Translations under genes and position numbers: made by a program
Assembly: GCA_964585785.1 (NCBI GenBank)
Contig: CAZPFL010000063.1
Span: 1 to 22,602, forward strand
Source of the DNA: WHUA01 sp964585785
Lineage (GTDB): Bacteria > Pseudomonadota > Alphaproteobacteria > UBA8366
Reading direction: 5' to 3'
Length of the DNA stretch: 22,602 bases
Part shown: piece by piece, positions 1-6,379 of the stretch
Layout of the letters: the number at the start of each line of letters is the position of its first letter
Numbering within the stretch: position 1 is the first letter of the stretch
The notes under the pieces: model-generated
Seen by the model: only the letters and a program-made list of their open reading frames with translations
Told to the model about the DNA's origin: nothing
Databases searched by the model: none

Positions 1-838
1 CGACGATGCAGACCTTGGGGATGGTCTCGCTCTGCGCCAGGTCGTCGCGGCTCATGGGCGTGCCGTCCTTGCGCTTCAGCTCCATGCGCAGCCCCGCCTC
101 GACCCAGATTTTGCGCAGCGTTTCCTTGAATTCTTTGTCCTGGTCCAGCGCGGTCGGAGCCTCCGTCGCCGTCTTGCCGAAATCGGCGGCGCGCAGGATG
201 ACCATCGGCACCGCGACGTCGACGCAGGAGACTTTGTAGCCTTCGATCTCGTCCGATGCGTTGCCGGTCGGCAGCAGCGCCGCCGTCCGCGCGCCGGCTG
301 GCTTCAGGAGGGCCAGCATGACCCCGGGGAAACGCCCCATGACGCCGGGGATCTCGGTGTCCGCCGGGAAGTCCGTCCGGCTGCCCGGGGTCTCGAGGAT
401 GCCATGCGTCACGACGCTGGTGTTGGTGTTGAAAATACGCACCGTCGTGCGGTCGCCATTGACATGCGCCAGGCCGTGGTCGAGGGCGAAGAAGGGCAGG
501 GCGGCCGACATGTTGCCACAGTTTACGCTCCAGTCGATGGCGCTCTTATCGGCGGCGAGCTGGGCCAGCGTGCTCTCGATGTCGGCATCGTTGCGCTGCG
601 AGGGGGCGACGATGAAGACCTTGTTGCTGGTCGCCACGCCGCGGCCGAGGCCGGTGATCTGCCGGTTGCCGCTGGTCGTTCCCTCGAGCGGGACGCCCAT
701 GATCCGCCGGATCAGTTCCTCCCGCAGCGGCAGTTCCGCCGGCAAGTGCGAGTCATGCAGCAGGATACCCGTCGAGGTGCCGCCGCGGACATGCTCCACC
801 GGCACCTCGAGAAGGCCGTTCGAAACGCGCGGGGTCAT
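1..838 (-). CDS. PrpF/LigU-family isomerase (4-oxalomesaconate tautomerase-like), 3'-truncated by window edge
   Basis: I translated this from the minus strand; it is open for 279 codons and runs off the left edge, so the C-terminus is missing. The ATG at 838 follows AGGAGG with 8 nt spacing, an excellent ribosome binding site. The N-terminus carries RGGTSTG (residues 18-24), close to the family's RGGTSKG, and NCGNM (106-110). These are hallmarks of the PrpF/DUF453 diaminopimelate-epimerase-like fold, whose members move double bonds in methylaconitate or oxalomesaconate. Lys73 and Cys107 are 34 residues apart, the same spacing I recall for the catalytic Lys and Cys of LigU. It lies 110 bp downstream of the acyl-CoA dehydrogenase pair on the same strand and may be co-transcribed with it. 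No prpD, acnD or oxalomesaconate gene is visible, so the substrate is open. Family call is firm; the exact reaction is inferred. Confidence 0.88.
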   Translation of the reverse strand, partial: MTPRVSNGLLEVPVEHVRGGTSTGILLHDSHLPAELPLREELIRRIMGVPLEGTTSGNRQITGLGRGVATSNKVFIVAPSQRNDADIESTLAQLAADKSAIDWSVNCGNMSAALPFFALDHGLAHVNGDRTTVRIFNTNTSVVTHGILETPGSRTDFPADTEIPGVMGRFPGVMLALLKPAGARTAALLPTGNASDEIEGYKVSCVDVAVPMVILRAADFGKTATEAPTALDQDKEFKETLRKIWVEAGLRMELKRKDGTPMSRDDLAQSETIPKVCIV

Positions 839-948
839 GCCGTATTCCTCCTTGGAAGCCCGAAAAGCGGCGGATTATAGCCGCACCCGCGGGCCGGCAG
901 AAGGGGGCTAATCGGGCTATCCGCGGGCGCCGGAACCCGGGAAAAGGG

Positions 949-2079
949 CTAAAGCGCCGCGTAGCGCTTCAGGTGATGGGCGTGGTCGCCGAACATGGTG
1001 TCGATCATGGTCAGCCGCTTGAAATAATGGCTGATATGCATCTCGTCCGTCATCCCCATGCCGCCGTGAAGCTGGATGGCGTTCTGACCGATGAAGCGCC
1101 CGCCCTGGCCGATCTTCACCTTGGCCGCGGCGATCGCCCTGTCGCGCTGCACGGCGTCCTCGTCGTCCAGCCGCAAGGTGGCGACCAGCGCGGCCGAGCG
1201 TGACTCCTCGCAGGCGATCAGGATATCGACCATGCGATGCTGCAGCGCCTGGAACTTGCCGAGCGGCCGTCCGAATTGCGTGCGCGTCTTGAGGTAGTCA
1301 TTGGTGAGGGCCTGCATCCTGTCCATGACGCCGACCGCCTCGGCGGCGAGCGCGGCGATGCCCCGCCGCGCGGCGTCCTCGATCAGCGGCAGGCCGCTGT
1401 CGACCGCGCCGAGCACCGCCTCGGCCGGCGCCTCGACCTTGTCCAGGATGATCTCGGCGGCGCGCAGCCCGTCGATCGTCTGGTAGCCGCGCCGCGTGAC
1501 GCCCGGAGCCTTGCCGTCAATCAGGAACAGCGTGATGCCGTCCTTGTCGCGGGCGCCGCCGGCGGTGCGCGCCGAGACGATGATCCGGTCGGCGCTGTCG
1601 CCATGGATCACGACGCCTTTGTGGCCCTCGATCACGTAGCCGCCGCCGTTCTTGCGGGCGCTCGTTTCGACGTCGAAAAGGTCGTAGCGCGATTGCGGCT
1701 CGGCGAAGCCGAAGGCGAGCCGGACCCGGCCCTCGGCGAGCTGCGGCAGGACCTCGCTCTTGAGCGCGTCCGATCCGCCCTTCAGGACGAGGTTGCCGCC
1801 GAGCACGACGCTGGAGAGATAGGGCTCGACCACGAGGCCGCGCCCGAACCCTTCCATGATGACCATGGTCTCGACAGCGCCGCCGCCGATCCCGCCGTAT
1901 TCCTCGGGCAGCGCGGCGCCGAGCCAGCCGAGCTCCGCCATGGTGCGCCAATGCGCCGGGCTGAAGCCGGGTTCCGCGGCGACCAGCTTGCGCCGGTCGG
2001 CCAGCTCGTAGTTCTCACGGATGAAGCGATCGACGCTGTCTTTCAGCAGCTGTTGCTCTTCGTTGAGCGAAAAGTCCAT
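949..2079 (-). CDS. Acyl-CoA dehydrogenase, small (PimD-like) subunit
   Basis: 376 aa, a normal length for the family. It starts MDFSLNEEQQ, typical of the small partner of two-subunit acyl-CoA dehydrogenases, and has RTQFGRPLGKFQALQ (266-280) and QLHGGMGMTDEM (336-347), which contact FAD and form the C-terminal helical domain. The ATG follows AGGGAGA. It begins 18 bp after the stop of the large-subunit gene, so the two are almost certainly one transcript. The usual YEGT/YGGT segment with the catalytic Glu is absent; the equivalent stretch reads TMFGDHAHH (361-369), so the general base is either an unusual residue or supplied elsewhere. The family oxidises acyl-CoA to 2-enoyl-CoA with FAD and passes electrons to ETF. 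The chain or ring specificity (pimeloyl-CoA, steroid side chain, other) cannot be read from sequence. Confidence 0.93.
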   Translation of the reverse strand: MDFSLNEEQQLLKDSVDRFIRENYELADRRKLVAAEPGFSPAHWRTMAELGWLGAALPEEYGGIGGGAVETMVIMEGFGRGLVVEPYLSSVVLGGNLVLKGGSDALKSEVLPQLAEGRVRLAFGFAEPQSRYDLFDVETSARKNGGGYVIEGHKGVVIHGDSADRIIVSARTAGGARDKDGITLFLIDGKAPGVTRRGYQTIDGLRAAEIILDKVEAPAEAVLGAVDSGLPLIEDAARRGIAALAAEAVGVMDRMQALTNDYLKTRTQFGRPLGKFQALQHRMVDILIACEESRSAALVATLRLDDEDAVQRDRAIAAAKVKIGQGGRFIGQNAIQLHGGMGMTDEMHISHYFKRLTMIDTMFGDHAHHLKRYAAL

Positions 2080-2097
2080 CGGTCTCCCTGCGTTTTC

Positions 2098-3294
2098 TCA
2101 GAGGCCAAGTACCATCTTGGCGATTATGTTTTTCTGGATCTCGTTGGTGCCGCCGTAGATCGACGTCTTGCGCATGTTGAAGTAGACGGCGGCGAGCGGC
2201 GCCGCCTCGTCCGGCCCGACCGGGTCGTCGTTATAGCCGTATTCGAGTGCCTCGGGCACATAGGGCATGGCGTAGTAGCCCATCGCCTTCATCAGCAGCT
2301 CGGAGATCTTCTGCTGCAGCTCGGTGCCGCGGATCTTCAGCACGTTCGCCTCCGGGCCGGGGGCCTCGCCCTTCGCCGCGGCGGTGAGCGCGCGCAGCTC
2401 GGTGTATTCGAGCGCATGCAGGTCGATCTCGACCTGGGCGACCTCGCGCTTGAAATCCTCGTCGTCGATCAGATAACCGGCGCCGCAGCGCTGGTCCCGG
2501 GCGATCTCGCGCAGCTTCTCGATCTGCGCCTTGGAGGCGCCGATGCGCGCGATGCCGGACCGCTCATGGCTGAGCAGGAACTTGGCGTAGGTCCAGCCCT
2601 TGTTCTCCTCGCCGACGCGGTCTTCGACCGGGACCTTCACGTCGGTGAGGTAGACGGTGTTGACCTCCCGACCGCCGTCCATGGTGCGGATCGGCTTCAC
2701 CTCGATGCCCGGCTGCTTCATGTCGATCAGCAGGAAGGAGATGCCTTCCTGGAACTTGGCCTCCGGGTCGGTGCGGCAGAGGCAGAACATCCGGTCGGCG
2801 TATTGCGCCATCGTCGTCCAGGTCTTGGACCCATTGACGATGTAGTGGTCGCCCTTGCGCACGGCCTTGGTCTGCAGCGAGGCGAGGTCCGATCCGGAGC
2901 CGGGCTCGGAGTAGCCCTGGCACCAGAAGTCCTCGGCGCTGATGATGCGCGGCAGATAGTGGTCCTTCTGCCGCTGGCTGCCGAAGGTGTAGATGACCGG
3001 CCCGACCATCTTGATGCCGAAGGCGACGAGGCGGGGCGCATAGGCGCGGGCCTGCTCCTCCAGGAAGATATGGCGCTGCACCGGCGTCCAGTTGGTGCCG
3101 CCGTGCGCCTCCGGCCATTCCGGCACGAGCCATCCCTGTTTCGCCAGGATCTTGTGCCAGCGAACGTAGTCGTCTTTGTAGAGGCGGAGGCCGCCCTTGA
3201 CCTTGTCCCGGATGTCGGTGGGCAGGTTTTCCTCGATGAATGTCCGGGCTTTCTGCTGGAATGCCTGGTCCTCGTCCGAATATCGGAGATCCAT
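2098..3294 (-). CDS. Acyl-CoA dehydrogenase, large (PimC-like) subunit
   Basis: 398 aa from the ATG at 3294 (MDLRYSDEDQ). I chose this start over an upstream in-frame ATG at 3357 because the family begins here and GAGGGAG lies 7 nt upstream. Motifs: YSEPGSGSDLASLQ (128-141), the flavin-binding middle domain; WTYAKFLLSHERSGIAR (234-250); and IYGGTNEIQKNI (379-390). The last segment has Gly where medium-chain enzymes have the catalytic Glu (YEGT). Glu244 in SHERSGIA sits where isovaleryl- and long-chain enzymes carry theirs, so it is the likely base. It is the first gene of the minus-strand operon, 18 bp ahead of the small subunit. The pair resembles the heteromeric FadE/PimCD enzymes used for pimeloyl-, steroid- or cyclic acyl-CoAs. 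The role in acyl-CoA oxidation is firm; the substrate is unknown. Confidence 0.94.
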   Translation of the reverse strand: MDLRYSDEDQAFQQKARTFIEENLPTDIRDKVKGGLRLYKDDYVRWHKILAKQGWLVPEWPEAHGGTNWTPVQRHIFLEEQARAYAPRLVAFGIKMVGPVIYTFGSQRQKDHYLPRIISAEDFWCQGYSEPGSGSDLASLQTKAVRKGDHYIVNGSKTWTTMAQYADRMFCLCRTDPEAKFQEGISFLLIDMKQPGIEVKPIRTMDGGREVNTVYLTDVKVPVEDRVGEENKGWTYAKFLLSHERSGIARIGASKAQIEKLREIARDQRCGAGYLIDDEDFKREVAQVEIDLHALEYTELRALTAAAKGEAPGPEANVLKIRGTELQQKISELLMKAMGYYAMPYVPEALEYGYNDDPVGPDEAAPLAAVYFNMRKTSIYGGTNEIQKNIIAKMVLGL

Positions 3295-3365
3295 CGCTCT
3301 GCTCCCTCGCGTCGCCTGTGGCCCGTGCGGTATCGGCGCGAAAATGCCGGACCGCACTTCGCCTG

Positions 3366-3397
3366 TCTATATCAGGCGCGGTTTGCCGTCCCGTCAA
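3366..3397 (-). promoter_or_regulatory. Weak promoter candidate for the acyl-CoA dehydrogenase operon
   Basis: Read on the minus strand, TTGACG (3392-3397) is followed 20 nt later by TATAGA (3366-3371), about 70 bp before the ATG of the large subunit. The spacer is longer than the usual 16-18 nt. The -10 lies inside a short inverted repeat, CCTG-N7-CAGG (3362-3376), that could be a regulator site. This is the only promoter-like element I see before the operon and it is speculative. Confidence 0.25.
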
Positions 3398-3532
3398 GTA
3401 AAGGACCGCGGTGAAGGACGCGGCGCAGCGCCGGGAATTTCAGCCCGCAGAGGAAAGGCGATGCAAGCGCCGGCATCGGCTGTTCTGCGCTGGCGGCAGC
3501 GTTTACAAGATGGGTTGTCCCGGCGCGCGCAA

Positions 3533-3688
3533 TTATTCGCCGGATTTGCGCGCGAATTTCTCGACCAGCTCTGCCGTCGATTGAAGGAATACGGCGGTAT
3601 CCCGAGACCGCGCGAGCTGCGCAATTTCGCGCAGCTGTTGCGCCACGTCGATCAGCCGCCCCTCGAGCCTGCCTTCTACTTGGATCAT
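3533..3688 (-). CDS. Possible small hypothetical protein, 51 aa
   Basis: A 51-codon frame starting at the ATG at 3688 with GGTGGAG 9 nt upstream and ending with TAA at 3533. The protein is charged and looks alpha-helical, with heptad-like spacing in IDVAQQLREIAQLARSRD (13-30) and a C-terminal helix ending FARKSGE. It has no Cys, no signal peptide and no membrane segment from this start. I do not recognise it. Third-position GC is fairly high, unlike the AT-richer flank upstream, which mildly favours coding. A perfect 8-bp inverted repeat (GCGCGCAA/TTGCGCGC, 3525-3532 and 3546-3553) spans its stop codon. It is divergent from the PAS protein gene and upstream of the acyl-CoA dehydrogenase genes. 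It could be a chance frame. Confidence 0.4.
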   Translation of the reverse strand: MIQVEGRLEGRLIDVAQQLREIAQLARSRDTAVFLQSTAELVEKFARKSGE

Positions 3689-4119
3689 CGCCCTGGACTC
3701 CACCAATCCAGAAATAACGGTAACAATAACAAATAAACGTGTAAGTAGTGTGACAGCCCAATACTTTATTTGTGTCGCGACGGCCGGTGACCGGCCTGGG
3801 GAACCGCCCGTCTTTCGGCTGCTTTCCGCGAGAAGATTCCCCATGCAAGCCCGAGAATTGGGCCATTTGCCGGTGCGGCGCTTTGCCACCCATGGACGAG
3901 CCCGGACCCGCCCGTTTCGCCCTTCCCCAAGTTGAGTAATACCTAAGCGGCACATCGATAAAGCCCCGGTAACGGTCGGTTAGAAGCGGCGGCGGTGGCG
4001 GGTAACCTATTGCGTCTTAAGTGAAAGTTAACGGATAGAGGGGTATGGCATAGTGCCCTTTTAACGTCCGGCACGACGATGCTGCGGCGACTTGAAGGCC
4101 GTGAGCGAGAAGTAGATGC
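3689..4119. other. Non-coding divergent regulatory region (431 bp)
   Basis: I see no convincing gene here. The part at 3709-3775 is markedly AT-richer than the surroundings, which fits promoters for the divergent small frame. The right part holds the CtrA-like site described separately and leads to the PAS protein start. Longer frames that cross this region on the minus strand have Arg/Pro-rich shadow composition and no ribosome binding site. Confidence 0.6.
4017..4032 (+). promoter_or_regulatory. CtrA-type binding site (TTAA-N7-TTAAC)
   Basis: TTAAGTGAAAGTTAAC is an exact match to the full CtrA consensus TTAA-N7-TTAAC known from Caulobacter and other alphaproteobacteria. Its right half could serve as a -35, with a weak -10-like CATAGT at 4049-4054. 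It lies 87 bp ahead of the ATG of the PAS pseudokinase gene, oriented towards it. The match is seen directly; binding by CtrA is inferred. Confidence 0.6.
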
Positions 4120-6207
4120 ATGAAGTCCCAGCCGCCGGTATTCGAGAATCAGAGTAATGCGGCCGAAAGGCAGGACGCCGGCAAGCCGTTGAAGGCGCCG
4201 TCCTTCGGCGCGTCGTCGCGGCGCGCGATGACGATGTCGGATCTGGACATCGACACCATTCAGTGGTTGAGCGATGACCTGCGGGAAGGCTTCGCGCTAT
4301 TCGACCCCGAGGACCGGCTGGTCGTCGCAAATCCGGAATACCGCCGGCTACATGATTTAGTGGCGGATATTCTGAAGCCCGGGATCACCTTCGAGGCCAT
4401 GATCCGGACGATGGTGGCGCGCGGCGGCGTGAGCGACGCCATCGGCGACGAAGAGGCCTTCATCGCAACGCGCCTGCACCAGCACCGGAACCCGGTCGCG
4501 CCGGTGCTGCGGCGTCTCGCGGACGGGCGCGCCTATATCATCAAGGAGACCCGGCTGCCCGACGGCACCATCCTGTGCCGGGAGAATGACGTTACCGAGC
4601 TCGTGAGCGCCAAGGAGGCCCTGCGCGAGAGCGAGGAACGGTTCAAGGCGCTCGCGGAGATCGCTTCCGACTGGTTCTGGGAGAGCGACGAGCAGCACCG
4701 GTTTACCGCGATAACGGAGGCAAAGGATCTCGTTGCCGGGGCGCTGCAAGGCATCCTCGGCCGTACGCGCTGGGAGATCGTCGGCGCCGACCCGGTGAAC
4801 GATCCCCATTGGGCGAAGCACAAGGCCGACCTGGACGCGCACCGGCCGTTCAAGGATTTTCACTACACCTTTGTTCCGCCGACGGGGATGTCGACGCATT
4901 TTCGCGTCAGCGGCGGTGCCGTCTTCAACAAGGCGGGGCTTGCCATCGGCTATCGGACGATGCCGAAGGACGACGGCGGACGCCGGCATTACAGCGTCAG
5001 CGGCGTGCCGGTCTTCGACCGCAACGGCCGCTTCACGGGCTATCGCGGAACGTCGCGCGAGATCACGAACGAGATCCTGACCGAGCGGCGCGCCGCCCTG
5101 GCGCATCAGCGCCTGCTGGACGCCATCGAAGCGATGCCGGAAAGCGTGCTTCTCTGCGACGCCGAAGGCCGCGTCGTGCTGTGCAACAGCGCCACCTATA
5201 CGCGGCTTCCCTGGTGCAAGACGCTGATCGAGCCCGGCATGAAGTTCGAGGACGTTCTGCGCGACATCGCCTTTACCGGCAAGGTCATGGAAGCGCGCGG
5301 CCGCGAAGAAGCCTGGGTCCGCGAGAATCTGGAACGGCACCGGGCGGCGGATGGCGCGCGGCAATACCGTCATGTCGATGGGCGTTGGGTGGAAATCACC
5401 GAGCGCAAGACGGCTGACGGCGGCACGGTTGTCATCCGCGCCGACATCACGGAAAAGAAGCAGCGGGAACTGGAACGCGAGGCGGCGCTGACGCAGGCGC
5501 GCGAGGCGAACCGGGCAAAGTCGACCTTCCTTGCGACCTTTACCAATGAGTTGCGGACGCCGGTCGGCGTCATCAAGCGCATGGCCGAGAAGCTGCGGCG
5601 CGGGCGGCGCAACGCCGCGCTGACGGCGGCGCAGAACACGGCAGTCCAGTCGATCGAGCAGGCGGTGGAGCAGACGCTTCGGCTGGTCGATGACGTGCTC
5701 GATATTGCGCGTATCCAGGTGCGCCGCTACGCGTTCAACCCGCAAACGATCGATGTTGCGGGGCTCGTGCGGGGCTGCTGCGCGGAGGCGGCGGAAAAAG
5801 CCGGTGACGGGGCGGCGATCGCCGTCGACATCGCGCCGGACGTCGGCTACATCCGCGCCGACGAAGGCGCGATGCGCCGGATGATCCGGAGCGTCATCGA
5901 CCATGCGTGCCGGGTCGAGGGACCCGACGGCACGGTAAGAGTAACCGCCGGTCCGGTCGCGGACGGGGCCGAGATCGCCGTCCATGGCAACAGCGCGATG
6001 CTCAGCGACGCGGATATCGCCATTCTCATCCGGCCCTTCGACGTAACGGCGGCGGATGCGGCGTCGGAACGGGCCGAAAGCTTCGGTTTCGGCCTGGCGG
6101 TCGCCAGCGCGCTCGCCGCCGAAATAGGCGGCATCCTCTCCGTCATGTGCCCATCCGAGGGCGGCACCCGCGTCGTCCTGCGGATGCCCCGCGCCCTGTC
6201 GCAATAG
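4120..6207 (+). CDS. Multi-PAS histidine-kinase-like protein, probable pseudokinase
   Basis: 695 aa, soluble, with no signal or membrane segment. Order: a PAS-7-like domain (about 44-165, REGFALFDPEDRLVVANPEY), a second PAS (about 172-315), a third PAS (about 328-445, ending in the PAC-like RADITEKKQ), a helical linker, a HisKA-like helix pair (465-535), and a degenerate HATPase (about 545-691). The H-box reads FTNELRTP, so the phospho-acceptor His is Asn476 (codon AAT at 5545-5547). In the N-box region (SVIDHACR, 591-598) the Mg-binding Asn appears to be His595, and the G1 box DxGxG is replaced by VHGNSA. The G2-like FGFGLA is kept. Autokinase activity is therefore unlikely; a sensing, scaffold or allosteric role as in DivL is possible. 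A CtrA-like site precedes it. The start lacks a strong ribosome binding site; Met37 and Met39 are no better supported. No partner regulator is adjacent. Confidence 0.9.
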   Translation: MKSQPPVFENQSNAAERQDAGKPLKAPSFGASSRRAMTMSDLDIDTIQWLSDDLREGFALFDPEDRLVVANPEYRRLHDLVADILKPGITFEAMIRTMVARGGVSDAIGDEEAFIATRLHQHRNPVAPVLRRLADGRAYIIKETRLPDGTILCRENDVTELVSAKEALRESEERFKALAEIASDWFWESDEQHRFTAITEAKDLVAGALQGILGRTRWEIVGADPVNDPHWAKHKADLDAHRPFKDFHYTFVPPTGMSTHFRVSGGAVFNKAGLAIGYRTMPKDDGGRRHYSVSGVPVFDRNGRFTGYRGTSREITNEILTERRAALAHQRLLDAIEAMPESVLLCDAEGRVVLCNSATYTRLPWCKTLIEPGMKFEDVLRDIAFTGKVMEARGREEAWVRENLERHRAADGARQYRHVDGRWVEITERKTADGGTVVIRADITEKKQRELEREAALTQAREANRAKSTFLATFTNELRTPVGVIKRMAEKLRRGRRNAALTAAQNTAVQSIEQAVEQTLRLVDDVLDIARIQVRRYAFNPQTIDVAGLVRGCCAEAAEKAGDGAAIAVDIAPDVGYIRADEGAMRRMIRSVIDHACRVEGPDGTVRVTAGPVADGAEIAVHGNSAMLSDADIAILIRPFDVTAADAASERAESFGFGLAVASALAAEIGGILSVMCPSEGGTRVVLRMPRALSQ

Positions 6208-6328
6208 GGCGGGGGCGGCGGCTACCCGGTCTGTTTGGCCGCGAGGGCGAATCCGCCGCCTTTGCCTGTCACGCTGATCTTCTTTAGTTTGTTTTCGTCG
6301 GTGGGGGCGTGTCCTGTCGCCCGCCGGC

Positions 6329-6360
6329 GGCCGGCTTTCCGCAACAGGCCGGCTTTCCGC
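6329..6360. repeat. Two tandem 18-bp units in the leader of the DUF3604 gene
   Basis: GGCCGGCTTTCCGC occurs at 6329-6342 and again at 6347-6360; with the following 4 nt the period is 18 bp and 16 of 18 positions match. The repeat ends about 5 nt before the GAGGAG ribosome binding site of the next gene, so it would lie in the 5' untranslated region or overlap the promoter. Confidence 0.6.
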
Positions 6361-6379
6361 GATAGAGGAGACGCGCAGG

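Noticed and set aside
1237..3414. A 725-codon plus-strand open frame
   Set aside because: It is antisense to both acyl-CoA dehydrogenase genes; its Arg/Gly/Val/Asp-rich composition lacks any motif and it exists because of high third-position GC.
3689..3955. N-terminal extension of the 51-aa frame, including a hydrophobic stretch resembling a membrane segment
   Set aside because: No ATG, GTG or TTG lies suitably before the hydrophobic part, the region is AT-rich promoter-like sequence, and the far N-terminus looks like random Arg-rich sequence.
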